Source: CAZXFA01 sp964640085 (lineage in GTDB: Bacteria > Actinomycetota > UBA4738 > HRBIN12). From it: a stretch of 47,593 nt of DNA. Each line of letters starts with the position of its first letter. Within the stretch, counting starts at the first letter, position 1. The stretch covers positions 1 through 47,593 of the forward strand of contig CAZXFA010000020.1 in the NCBI GenBank assembly GCA_964640085.1, in the 5' to 3' direction. Under the pieces are notes generated by a model that was given only the letters and a program-made list of their open reading frames with translations, was not told where the DNA came from and made no database searches. Of the stretch, positions 31,596-39,568 are shown in pieces. A program made the translations under genes and the position numbers.

Positions 31596-32711
31596 CTAGA
31601 AAGCCGGGGGTTTGACCAGGTCGACGTACACCACGGCCACCGTGAACAGGATGAAGAAGGCGGCGACGGCGGCCGAGACGGGGATCACCTTCCGCATGTC
31701 GACCGGCCGACCCCGGATCCTCTCGATCGCCAGGACCGTGAGGTGACCGCCGTCGAACGGCGGCAACGGGAGGAGGTTCAGCAGCCCCACGAAGACGTTG
31801 ACCGCCGCGAACAGCCACAGGACGTCCCAGAAGCTCCCCTCGGACGCGATAGTCCCCGCGATGCGGCCCACGCCGACGATGCTGGCCGGGTCCTGGGGAG
31901 CGCGCGGGGTCTCGGTGAACACGAGGCGGAACAGGCGCCCGATCCCCTCCGGTCCGAAGACGCGGACCACCCCGCGGGCACTCGCGACGAGGGTATCGCC
32001 AACCAGTCGAGCTCCGTCGGCGATCGAGCCGACGACGCCCGCGCGGGCGCGCCGGCCCTCCCCCAGCTCCACGCCGATCCGCGCAACCTGCTCGCCATCG
32101 ATCTCCGAGAGCACCGGAGTCACGGTCACCGGGAAGCGGCGACCGTCGCGCTCGACCTCGAGCGTGATCGGCTCGTCCACGTGTGCCTGCGTGTACGCGA
32201 TCAGCTGGTCCACCGATGGCTCGTCGATCGGGCCAACTCCCACCAGACGGTCACCGGCATGTAACCCGGCCTCGGAAGCGGGGGCCGGCGCACCATCCAG
32301 CATCGCCGGCACCCGGGTGAGGACGGGGCTCCGGTCGGTCGGCTGTCCGACGAGCCCCAGCCAGGAAGCGAAGAAGACCAGGGCCAGGACGAAGTGGGTC
32401 GCCGGGCCTGCAACGATCACGAGCGCCCGTTGCCAGGCCGGCTTGGCCCCGTACGTTCGAGGAAGGTCCTCGGGAGCCACGCGCTCGTACGGGTTCATCC
32501 CGGCGATCTTCACGTAGCCCCCAGCCGGGATCCACTTGAAGCCCACCTCCGTCTCCCCGCGTCGGGTGGACCAGATCTTCGGGCCGAAGCCGACGAAGAA
32601 CTCGGTCACCTTGATCCCGAACGCGCGCGCGACTCCGAAGTGGGCCGCCTCGTGGATCACGATCACGAGGATCAGCGACACGAAGAAGGACAGCTGGCCG
32701 AGGGCTCCCAC
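31596..32711 (-). CDS. rseP: Site-2 type intramembrane metalloprotease (RseP-like, M50)
   Basis: A 371-residue polytopic zinc protease that cuts membrane-embedded regulators such as anti-sigma factors. The zinc motif VIHEAAHFGVARAFG (His20, Glu21, His24) is in the first helix. FVGFGPKIWS and PAGGYVKIAGM belong to the conserved membrane-associated loop. A PDZ domain lies at about 145-225 (SEAGLHAGDRLVGVG). The third ligand is the Asp of NLLPLPPFDGGHL, in the last third. The GTG at 32711 follows GGGGGAGGC and puts the HExxH at the usual position; a longer frame overlaps dxr. dxr-rseP-ispG proximity is typical. Its client here is not in the window, although a sigma factor gene is. Confidence 0.93.
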   Translation of the reverse strand: MGALGQLSFFVSLILVIVIHEAAHFGVARAFGIKVTEFFVGFGPKIWSTRRGETEVGFKWIPAGGYVKIAGMNPYERVAPEDLPRTYGAKPAWQRALVIVAGPATHFVLALVFFASWLGLVGQPTDRSPVLTRVPAMLDGAPAPASEAGLHAGDRLVGVGPIDEPSVDQLIAYTQAHVDEPITLEVERDGRRFPVTVTPVLSEIDGEQVARIGVELGEGRRARAGVVGSIADGARLVGDTLVASARGVVRVFGPEGIGRLFRLVFTETPRAPQDPASIVGVGRIAGTIASEGSFWDVLWLFAAVNVFVGLLNLLPLPPFDGGHLTVLAIERIRGRPVDMRKVIPVSAAVAAFFILFTVAVVYVDLVKPPAF

Positions 32712-32721
32712 GCCTCCCCCT

Positions 32722-33879
32722 TCAGCGCGCCTCGATGATCTCGGCGGCGCGACGGCGGGCCCATGCATCCGCCCGCTCGAGGTTCACGACCGAGACCACC
32801 GACGAGGGCGCCTCGTGCTCGTCGACGACGGACTGCACCACCTCGACGATGCGCGTGAGGGGGATCTTGCCCTCGAGGAAGGCCATGACCGCGACCTCGT
32901 TGGCCGCGCTCATGACCGCGGGGAAGGTGAGCCCGAGCTCCCCGACCCGGTAGCACAGATCGATCGCGGAGAACGCCTCACGGTCGATCGGCTCGAAGGT
33001 CAGCCGGCGATCGGTGAGCGGCACGGGCTCGATGCCCGTAGGCAGACGCTCCGGCCAGCCTAGCGCGAGCTGGATGGGGAGCTTCATGTCCGGGAGCGCG
33101 AGCTGGGCCGTCATGGAGCCGTCCCGGAACTCGGCGAGGGCGTGGACGATGCCCTCAGGGTGGATCACCACGTGGATCTGGGCGTACTCGATACCGAACA
33201 GGTAGTGCGCCTCGATCACCTCGAGACCCTTGTTCATCAACGTCGCCGAGTCGATCGTGATCTTCGGGCCCATCTGCCAGACCGGGTGCGCGAGCGCCTC
33301 CTTCACCGAGGCCTTGGCGAGCTCCCCGCGCGTCCAACCCCGGAACGGGCCGCCCGATCCCGTCAGGATCACGCGCTTCACGTCCTCCCGCCGCTCGCCA
33401 CGAAGGCACTGGGCGAGCGCGGCGTGCTCGGAGTCCACCGGGATCAGACGTTCCGGCTCGCTCTTGATCAGGTCCAGGACCAGCTCGCCGCCGACGACCA
33501 AGCTCTCCTTGTTGGCCAGCGCGAGGGTCTTGCCCGCCTGGAGGGTGGCCAGCGTCGGCCCCAACCCCGCCGAGCCCACCAGCGCGTTCAGCACCAGGTC
33601 CGCCTCGGTGTCGCGGGCTAGGGTCTCGGCGGCCTCCGGTCCCATCAGGACCTCCACGCCCTGGATGCCGGACAGCCGCTCGCGGAGGTCGATGGCCGCC
33701 TCCTCGTCGGCGATCGCCACGTAGGGCGGCAGGAACTCCCGGATCTGCCCGATGAGCAGGTCCTGGTTGGTGCCGGCGGACAGGCCGACCACCTTGAACC
33801 GATCGGGGTGACGACGCACGACGTCGAGCGCCTGCGTCCCCACTGACCCCGTCGAGCCGAGGATCACGAGCGTGCGCAT
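32722..33879 (-). CDS. dxr: 1-deoxy-D-xylulose 5-phosphate reductoisomerase
   Basis: Second step of the MEP isoprenoid pathway, making MEP with NADPH and a divalent metal. The 385 residues have LGSTGSVGTQALDV (NADPH loop, 8-21), NKESLVVGGELV (123-134), VDSEHAALAQCL (148-159) with metal-binding Asp149 and Glu151, and TGSGGPFR. MNKGLEVIEAHYLFG carries the third metal ligand. The ATG at 33879 is chosen; a TTG three codons upstream is in frame. A TAATCT box eight bases before the ATG fits a leaderless transcript. It is separated from cdsA by about 80 bases containing a duplicated cdsA tail. Confidence 0.97.
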   Translation of the reverse strand: MRTLVILGSTGSVGTQALDVVRRHPDRFKVVGLSAGTNQDLLIGQIREFLPPYVAIADEEAAIDLRERLSGIQGVEVLMGPEAAETLARDTEADLVLNALVGSAGLGPTLATLQAGKTLALANKESLVVGGELVLDLIKSEPERLIPVDSEHAALAQCLRGERREDVKRVILTGSGGPFRGWTRGELAKASVKEALAHPVWQMGPKITIDSATLMNKGLEVIEAHYLFGIEYAQIHVVIHPEGIVHALAEFRDGSMTAQLALPDMKLPIQLALGWPERLPTGIEPVPLTDRRLTFEPIDREAFSAIDLCYRVGELGLTFPAVMSAANEVAVMAFLEGKIPLTRIVEVVQSVVDEHEAPSSVVSVVNLERADAWARRRAAEIIEAR

Positions 33880-33887
33880 CGCAAGCA

Positions 33888-33893
33888 AGATTA
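33888..33893 (-). promoter_or_regulatory. Candidate -10 box of a leaderless dxr promoter
   Basis: TAATCT fits TANNNT and lies eight bases before the dxr ATG. Its position, downstream of cdsA, would let dxr-rseP be expressed apart from rpsB-cdsA. Confidence 0.45.
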
Positions 33894-33937
33894 CCCCGTG
33901 AGACCGTCGAACCGATGGACCGGTCGGGTCCCGCGGG

Positions 33938-33985
33938 TCACAGCAGGATGAGGCGCAGGAATCACAGCAGGATGAGGCGCAGGAA
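33938..33985. repeat. Exact 24-base tandem duplication across the cdsA stop codon
   Basis: Two identical adjacent 24-base units, 33938-33961 and 33962-33985. In the cdsA reading frame each unit encodes Phe-Leu-Arg-Leu-Ile-Leu-Leu followed by TGA. The first copy read on the minus strand ends the protein and the second is an untranslated echo with its own in-frame stop. It is 24 = 8 codons long, so the frame is kept. Confidence 0.95.
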
Positions 33986-35614
33986 CAGGAAGGCGGCCGG
34001 GGCGACGAACAGCACGGAGTCGATCCGATCCAGCACCCCCCCGTGACCGGGGAGGATGCTGCCCATGTCCTTGATGCCCAGATCCCGCTTCAGGAGGCTC
34101 TCGGCCAGGTCGCCGAGGGGCGCGAAGATGGCCACGACCACCGCCAGACCGACCGAGCGACCGACGGTATCCAGGACCTCGACGTAGGGCGACACTGCCC
34201 CCACGGCTACCGCGACCACCACCAGGGTGGCCCCGATCGCCCCCTCCCACGATTTCTTGGGGCTCACATGGGGGGCCAGCGGGCGGCTACCCCAGAAGTA
34301 CCCGACCCCGAAGGCCGCGGTGTCGTAGGCGAAGGTGAGCCCGATGACCGCCAGCGTGAGCCCTCGCCCGTTCTCCAGGCTCAGCAGGATCAGGGCATAG
34401 GCGGCCAGCATCGGGATGTAGGCCACTCCCAGGACGGTGACGGCCACGTTCGATACGACGTTCCGTCGATGCTGTGCGGGGATCGTCAGGTACCAGAGGA
34501 AGATCCCGAACGTGGACAGGCCCATGATCGCCAGGATCGCCGCCTCGCCACGGTAGTAGCCGGCTCCCAGCACGAGCGCCCCGGCCACCAGCCCGAGCGC
34601 GGTCGCGGGTTGGTAGTGGCGCTTCTGGAGAGCCCAGTAGAACTCGCCCTGGGCGAACAGGACCACCACCCCGGCCAGCACGGCGAACGGCCCGGAGCCG
34701 ATCGCGATCGCCCCCGCCGCCAGCCCGGCGAGCACCAGCCCGGTGAGGAAGGCGAGCGGGACGTTCCGGGCCCCCGGGCGTTCGGGCTCGATGCCCACCT
34801 CCAGCGCGGTCGGCTCCTGCCAGCTCGGCCCGCCCAAACCCTCGGCGCCGACCCGCACGGGTCGCACGAGCTCGGGCTCCTCCAGCTCCTCCTCCGGCAC
34901 GGTCTCATCGCCGAGGAGCGCCGCGATCTGGACCTCCTCGGTCTCCGGCGTCCCGGGTTCGACCGAGACCTCCTCGCGCACCGACTCGGCGAAGTGCTCG
35001 GCCGCGGCCTCCACCGCCTCCAGGTCGGGCGGCTCCTCCTCCGCGGCCGACCGCACCTCCTCGACCAGCTCGGCGACCGCCTCCTCCTGTCCCTCCTCCT
35101 TCGGTGCCGGGAGGTCCACGTATGCGTCGGGCGGGCGTGTGAAGCGCTCCTCGGAGATCTCCTGCGCCCCCTCGACGCCTTCGACCCCTTCGGCGTACCC
35201 CTCCGCCTCGGACTCGAACAGGAAGGCGGCCACCCCTTCGCCCTCCTCGACTCCGAGCTCGGGCTCCTCGAGCTCCGCAGACCCCTCGAGCTCGGTGGGC
35301 TCCTCGATGCGAGGGGCTTCCGTCTCGCCGGTCGCAGGCCCCTCCTGCTCGGCGGGCTCCAAGCGCTCCACGCGGACATCGGGCTCGAACGGCTCGGCCT
35401 CCTCCGGCTCCCCGGCGGTCTCCGGGGACGGCTGGGCCGTCTCGTCGGGCGGCTCGGTCTCCGCTCCGCCCTCCGGCCCGCGCGGGGCTTCCCGCGGCGG
35501 GAGGGTCTCGGGCTCCGGGGTCTCGGGCCAGTCGACGTCGCGGATCGGGGCGAAGAACTTGTCGAGGTCCTCGAACAGGTCCTCGCCCTCGTTGCGACCC
35601 TCGTCTTCGGCCAC
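33962..35614 (-). CDS. cdsA: Phosphatidate cytidylyltransferase with long acidic N-terminal extension
   Basis: Makes CDP-diacylglycerol from phosphatidate and CTP at the membrane, the entry to phospholipids. The enzymatic part is the last ~265 residues with about eight hydrophobic segments. Its signatures are SPKKSWEGAIG and GDLAESLLKRDLGIKDMGSILPGHGGVLDRIDSVLF. Ahead of it is an unusual extension of about 285 residues, very rich in Glu, Pro and Ala, likely disordered and cytosolic. It starts with a conserved-looking segment EDLFEDLDKFFAPIRDVDWPE. Total 550 residues, about twice the usual enzyme. The GTG at 35614 shares its G with the frr TAG, so they are coupled. It ends within a 24-base tandem duplication. 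Confidence 0.93.
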   Translation of the reverse strand: MAEDEGRNEGEDLFEDLDKFFAPIRDVDWPETPEPETLPPREAPRGPEGGAETEPPDETAQPSPETAGEPEEAEPFEPDVRVERLEPAEQEGPATGETEAPRIEEPTELEGSAELEEPELGVEEGEGVAAFLFESEAEGYAEGVEGVEGAQEISEERFTRPPDAYVDLPAPKEEGQEEAVAELVEEVRSAAEEEPPDLEAVEAAAEHFAESVREEVSVEPGTPETEEVQIAALLGDETVPEEELEEPELVRPVRVGAEGLGGPSWQEPTALEVGIEPERPGARNVPLAFLTGLVLAGLAAGAIAIGSGPFAVLAGVVVLFAQGEFYWALQKRHYQPATALGLVAGALVLGAGYYRGEAAILAIMGLSTFGIFLWYLTIPAQHRRNVVSNVAVTVLGVAYIPMLAAYALILLSLENGRGLTLAVIGLTFAYDTAAFGVGYFWGSRPLAPHVSPKKSWEGAIGATLVVVAVAVGAVSPYVEVLDTVGRSVGLAVVVAIFAPLGDLAESLLKRDLGIKDMGSILPGHGGVLDRIDSVLFVAPAAFLFLRLILL

Positions 35615-36174
35615 TAGATCTCCTTCAGCTCCTGCTCCTTGTGCGCGATGATCTCGTCGATCTCGGCCACGTGCCGATCGGTGAGCTTCTGGAGCTCTTT
35701 CTCCGACCTGACCAGGTCATCTTCCGAGATACCGCCTTCCCGCTCAAGTCGCTCGAGCTCGTCCTTGGAGTGCCGTCGGACGTTCCGCACGGCGATGCGC
35801 CCTTCTTCTCCCCGGTGATGGACGAGCTTGATGAGCTCCTTGCGTCGCTCCTCGGTCAGCGGCGGGAACCCGAGGCGGATCACGTTCCCGTCGTTGCCGG
35901 GCGTGATCCCCAGATCGCTCGCCATGAGCGCGCGTTCCATCGCCGAGATCGCGTTCTTGTCGTAGGGCTGGATCACCAGCGTGCGCGGCTCGGGCACGGA
36001 GAAGGACGCGAGCTGCTGGATGGGCACCTGCGTCCCGTAGTAGTCGACCACGATCCGAGAGAGCAGCGCCGGCGTGGCACGTCCCGTACGGATCCCGGCC
36101 AGCTCGTCCTTGAGCACGGCGACCGCCTTGCCCATCTTGTCGGTGGCCCCCGCGAGCGTGGATCCGACCGTCAC
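35614..36174 (-). CDS. frr: Ribosome recycling factor
   Basis: A 186-residue factor that, with EF-G, splits post-termination ribosomes. Typical blocks are MGKAVAVLKDELAGIRTGRATPALL, VDYYGTQVPIQQLASFSVPEPRTLVIQPYDK, and IRLGFPPLTEERRKEL. The helical C-terminus has VRRHSKDELERLEREG and ends KEQELKEI. Length is exactly standard. GTG start overlaps pyrH as GTGA; its TAG overlaps the cdsA GTG by one base. Confidence 0.97.
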   Translation of the reverse strand: MTVGSTLAGATDKMGKAVAVLKDELAGIRTGRATPALLSRIVVDYYGTQVPIQQLASFSVPEPRTLVIQPYDKNAISAMERALMASDLGITPGNDGNVIRLGFPPLTEERRKELIKLVHHRGEEGRIAVRNVRRHSKDELERLEREGGISEDDLVRSEKELQKLTDRHVAEIDEIIAHKEQELKEI

Positions 36175-36920
36175 CGCGCACCCCCGTGGACCAGGGTGCC
36201 GATCGGCTCTCCCAGGACGGCTCGGCGGATGTTCCCCTCCCGTCGGAGATCGAAGACGATGATCGGGAGCTCGTTCTCCATGCAGAGGCTGATCGCAGTG
36301 GCGTCCATCACCTGGTAGCCCTCCCGCAACACGTCGAGGTACTCGATCGACTCGAAACGTCGGGCCTCGGGGTCGACGTTCGGGTCCGCTGTGTACACCC
36401 CGTCGACCTTGGTCCCCTTCAGAACCGCCTGGGCCCCGATCTCCAGGGCTCGTTGCGCCGCCGTGGTGTCCGTGGAGAAGTACGGGGCGCCGATGCCGGC
36501 CGCGAAGAGCACCACCCGTCCCTTCTCGAGATGGCGCTTAGCTCGGAGCGGGATGTAGGGCTCCGCGATCTGGGCCATGTGGATCGCGGTCTGCACCCGG
36601 GTGGGGACGTGCACCTTCTCCAACGCGTCCTGCAGCGCAAGGGCGTTCATCACCGTGGCGAGCATCCCCATGTAGTCGGCCCGTGCCCGATCGATCTGCG
36701 GGGCCTGTCGACCGCGGAAGATGTTGCCGCCGCCGACGACCACCGCCGGCTGCACCCCCAGATCGACCACATCGGCCAGCTCGCGCGCGACCAGACCCGT
36801 GGCATCGGTCGAGATGCCGTACCCGGTGTCTGCCGGGGAGAAGGCGTCGCCGGAGAGCTTCAGTAGGACCCGGTGGTAGATCGGGCGATCGGACCCCCGC
36901 GCCGGTTCGCCCTCCGTCAT
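36171..36920 (-). CDS. pyrH: UMP kinase
   Basis: Phosphorylates UMP to UDP in pyrimidine supply; bacterial amino-acid-kinase fold hexamer. It has 249 residues: HRVLLKLSGDAFSP, VVVGGGNIFRG, MGMLATVMNALALQDAL, RRHLEKGR-like KRHLEKGRVVLFAAGIGAPYFSTDT, and KVDGVYTADPNVDP. The ATG at 36920 (MTEGEPARG) is 16 bases after tsf; a start 22 codons earlier would overlap tsf and adds unlike residues. The stop overlaps frr as GTGA. tsf-pyrH-frr order is universal. Confidence 0.96.
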   Translation of the reverse strand: MTEGEPARGSDRPIYHRVLLKLSGDAFSPADTGYGISTDATGLVARELADVVDLGVQPAVVVGGGNIFRGRQAPQIDRARADYMGMLATVMNALALQDALEKVHVPTRVQTAIHMAQIAEPYIPLRAKRHLEKGRVVLFAAGIGAPYFSTDTTAAQRALEIGAQAVLKGTKVDGVYTADPNVDPEARRFESIEYLDVLREGYQVMDATAISLCMENELPIIVFDLRREGNIRRAVLGEPIGTLVHGGAR

Positions 36921-36936
36921 CCCCGGGCCCACCCCC

Positions 36937-37545
36937 TCACTCGTCCTCCTCGCCAAGCTTGTACCGGACGAACCGTCGGACGGCAACCTTCTCCCCGACC
37001 TTGGCCGAGACCTCGTCGAGCAACCGCTGGATGGTCTTCGAGTCGTCCTTCACGAAGGGCTGATCCAGCAAGACGGACTGCTCGTAGAAGGCGTTCATCT
37101 TGCCCGCCACGATCCTGGGCACGACCGGGTCGGGTTTGCCCATCTCCCTGGCCTGCACCTCGTAGATCTGGCGCTCGCCCTCCAGGATGTCGGCCGGGAT
37201 CTCCTCACGCGTGACGTACCGCGGTGCCGACGGGCTCGCGACGTGCAGGGCGATGTCCTTGGCGAGCCGCCGGAACTCATCCGTGTTGGCCACGAAGTCC
37301 GTTTCGCAGTTGACCTCCACGAGCGCACCGACGGTGTTGTTGAAGTGGATGTAGGACTCGATCAGTCCCTGGTTGGCGACCCGGCCCGCGCGCTTGGCCG
37401 CCGAAGCGATGCCCTTCTGGCGCAGCAGGTCGAACGCCTTGTCGATGTCGCCGTCCGCTTCCTGGAGGGCGCGCTTGCAGTCCATCATCCCGGCTCCGGA
37501 CATGTCGCGGAGCCGCTTGATCGTCTCAGGCGTGACGTCGGCCAC
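36937..37545 (-). CDS. tsf: Elongation factor Ts (short form)
   Basis: Nucleotide exchange factor for EF-Tu. The 202 residues have the N-terminal UBA-like domain (TIKRLRDMSGAGMMDCKRALQEADGDIDKA) and the core signature EVNCETDFVANTDEF with the Thr-Asp-Phe exchange motif. The C-terminal core is VKDDSKTIQRLLDEV. It is shorter than the ~270-residue form of many actinobacteria, apparently lacking one core subdomain copy. The GTG at 37545 follows the rpsB stop by six bases with GGGAG overlapping that stop. Confidence 0.96.
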   Translation of the reverse strand: MADVTPETIKRLRDMSGAGMMDCKRALQEADGDIDKAFDLLRQKGIASAAKRAGRVANQGLIESYIHFNNTVGALVEVNCETDFVANTDEFRRLAKDIALHVASPSAPRYVTREEIPADILEGERQIYEVQAREMGKPDPVVPRIVAGKMNAFYEQSVLLDQPFVKDDSKTIQRLLDEVSAKVGEKVAVRRFVRYKLGEEDE

Positions 37546-37551
37546 GTTCGT

Positions 37552-38421
37552 TCACTCCCGGGTCGGTTCGGTCGGGGTCTCGGCGGTCGGGGTCTCGGCG
37601 GTCGGGGGCTCGGGCTCGGGTCCCGGCTCGTTCGGGACCTTCGCGGGTGCCGTGCTCGGGGCACCGGTGGTCGTGGGGTCGGGCTCTGGTTCGGGCTCGA
37701 TCTCCGGTCCGGTCGCCCGGGTCACGATCGCCTCCCGCCCTTCCTGACGTCCCTCGACGAGCGCGTCCGCGACGATCCGGGTCACCAGCGAGATCGCTCG
37801 GATCGCATCGTCGTTCCCCGGGATCACGTAGTCGACCTCGTCCGGATCGCAGTTGGTGTCTACGATCGCGATCACCGGGAGGCCGAGCTTCCTGGCCTCG
37901 CTCACCGCGATGTGCTCCTTCTTGGTGTCGATCACGTAGACGGCGTCTGGGAGGCGCTCCAGGTTCTGCATCCCGCCCAGGTTGCGCTCGAGCTTCGCCT
38001 TCTCGTGGCGGAGGCGGATCGCCTCCTTCTTCGGCAGGAAGTCGAAGGCCCCGGTGCGCTCCATCTCCCGGAGCTCCCTCATCCTGAGGAGGCGGCGGGA
38101 GACCGTCTGGAAGTTGGTCAACATCCCCCCGAGCCAGCGGGTGATGACGTAAGGCATCCCGGAGCGCTCGGCGTGCTCCTCGATGACCTCCTGTGCCTGC
38201 TTCTTCGTGCCCACGAACAGGACGACCCCGTTGCGCCGTCCCAGATCGCGGACGAAGCGGTAGGTCTCCTCGAGCCCCGTGAGCGTCTTCTCGAGGTCGA
38301 TGATGTAGATGCCGGAACGTTCCCCGTACAGGAACCGGCCCATCTTCGGGTTCCAGCGCCGCGTCTGGTGCCCGAAGTGGACGCCTGCCTCGAGGAGCTC
38401 CCGCCTGGTGACGATGGCCAC
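37552..38421 (-). CDS. rpsB: 30S ribosomal protein S2 with Pro/Thr/Glu-rich tail
   Basis: Structural protein of the small subunit. The first ~230 residues are canonical S2: ELLEAGVHFGHQTRRWNPKMGRFLYGERSGIYIIDLEKTL, RWLGGMLTNFQT and PVIAIVDTNCDPDEVDYVIPGNDDAIRAI. The last ~60 residues are a Pro/Glu/Thr-rich low-complexity tail containing the tandem TAETP-TAETP, encoded by a 15-base repeat at 37576-37605. Such tails occur on S2 of several actinobacteria and are probably flexible. Start is GTG at 38421 with GGAGG before it. tsf follows after six bases. Confidence 0.97.
   Translation of the reverse strand: MAIVTRRELLEAGVHFGHQTRRWNPKMGRFLYGERSGIYIIDLEKTLTGLEETYRFVRDLGRRNGVVLFVGTKKQAQEVIEEHAERSGMPYVITRWLGGMLTNFQTVSRRLLRMRELREMERTGAFDFLPKKEAIRLRHEKAKLERNLGGMQNLERLPDAVYVIDTKKEHIAVSEARKLGLPVIAIVDTNCDPDEVDYVIPGNDDAIRAISLVTRIVADALVEGRQEGREAIVTRATGPEIEPEPEPDPTTTGAPSTAPAKVPNEPGPEPEPPTAETPTAETPTEPTRE
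37576..37605. repeat. 15-base tandem repeat in the rpsB tail
   Basis: Two exact 15-base units, GGTCTCGGCGGTCGG on the plus strand, encoding the TAETP pair in the S2 tail. Copy number may vary between strains because each unit is a whole number of codons. Confidence 0.8.
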
Positions 38422-38540
38422 CTGCGTCCTCCTTCCGGTTGTCCCTCCGCGCGGTTCGTCCCGTCCGCGGCCCGGGACCCGGGACCCCGCGAACGGTCCC
38501 CACGCGTGCGTGCTCGGCGCCTCGCGACGCCGGCGCCCGG

Positions 38541-38546
38541 AGTCTA
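38541..38546 (-). promoter_or_regulatory. Candidate -10 box of the rpsB operon
   Basis: TAGACT in the 154-base gap between the membrane-protein gene and rpsB; it would give a leader of about 115 bases. No -35 and no clear S2 operator structure are visible. Confidence 0.3.
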
Positions 38547-38575
38547 GCAGCGGCGAATCGGCCCGGCCGGTGTGA

Positions 38576-39568
38576 CTACGTGCGAGAGCGGCGCCGAGCG
38601 GACGCGGGCGGGGCCGGTCGGCGTCGCCGGACCGGCTCCTCGGGAACCGAGGGTTCGGCCACGATCCACCGGTACGCGAAGGTTGCCATGAACCCGATGT
38701 GCACCACGTTGACCGCGAACAGGAAGACCCAGGTTCCGAAGGTCGGGTTGGCGGTGATGTCCGTCCCGCCCGGAGAGAACCCGATCACGATCGGGAGCGC
38801 CAGGAAGAAGTACAGCGAGCAGAGCAGGAGGTGACGCCCGCCCGGCATCATCGCGGCGCGAGCGGACCGACGGATCGTGTCCATCACCGTCCGCCCCTCG
38901 CGCACGGCGGCCGTCGGCGCGAACCCGAGGAAGAACAGCCCCGCGACGAGGCTCGCCACGAAGCCCAGGAACCCGATCCCGGGGCCGAGCACCGGGAACA
39001 CGATGTTCCCGAACACGATGATGCTGAACGAGAACAGCTGCACCATCAGCACCGTAGGGAAGGCCCGCACGCTCTGGATGACGCCGGAGCGATCGATGCT
39101 TCCCTCCTCGAGGGCTTGCACGATCAGCCCCGCGAGGATGGTGTAAACGACGGTCCGCACGGCCAGCGCGGCCAGCGTGAAGATCAGGAAGCTGGTCCCG
39201 ATCCCGTACAGGCTCGCGCCGGTGCCCAGGTCGAAGTAGGTGGAGATCGGAGGCATCGCCAGCGCGTCCACCATCCGGCTCGGCGCGCCCTCGAAGCCGA
39301 GGGCCAGCAGCCCGAGCCAGGTGAGCAACACGGTCGCGAGCACCCCCCCCAGCAGGATCGGCTGAACCGAGACTGCCAGGAACCCTCGCCCGAGCGAGCG
39401 CATCACCGGGGGGAGCGGCGAGCCCCCGGCGCCGAACAGCACCCCGCCGAACGGGCCGCGGCGTCGCGCGGGCTCGGGCGCCTCCTCCCGGGGGGGCGCC
39501 GACGCGGCCGGCGGCGGCGCGGCACGTTGCGCCCGGGCCTTCCGCTTGCGTGCCTTCTTCCCGCTCAT
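38576..39568 (-). CDS. Polytopic membrane protein of unknown function
   Basis: A 330-residue protein. The first ~50 residues are cytosolic and strongly basic at the start (KKARKRKARAQR) then Pro/Ala/Glu-rich. About six hydrophobic segments follow (e.g. QPILLGGVLATVLLTWLGLLAL, SFLIFTLAALAVRTVVYTILAG, FGFLGFVASL-like GFLGFVASLVAGLFFLGFAP, FLFAVNVVHIGFMATFAYRWIV). The C-terminus is Arg-rich. This architecture resembles DUF-type membrane proteins, but I do not recognise a family. The ATG overlaps the stop of the beta-propeller gene as ATGA, so the two are coupled. A likely guess is a membrane partner of that extracytoplasmic propeller. Confidence 0.8.
   Translation of the reverse strand: MSGKKARKRKARAQRAAPPPAASAPPREEAPEPARRRGPFGGVLFGAGGSPLPPVMRSLGRGFLAVSVQPILLGGVLATVLLTWLGLLALGFEGAPSRMVDALAMPPISTYFDLGTGASLYGIGTSFLIFTLAALAVRTVVYTILAGLIVQALEEGSIDRSGVIQSVRAFPTVLMVQLFSFSIIVFGNIVFPVLGPGIGFLGFVASLVAGLFFLGFAPTAAVREGRTVMDTIRRSARAAMMPGGRHLLLCSLYFFLALPIVIGFSPGGTDITANPTFGTWVFLFAVNVVHIGFMATFAYRWIVAEPSVPEEPVRRRRPAPPASARRRSRT

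Noticed and set aside
34043..35617. 524-residue plus-strand open frame opposite cdsA
   Set aside because: Low-complexity Arg/Leu/Gly translation of the antisense of the acidic extension.
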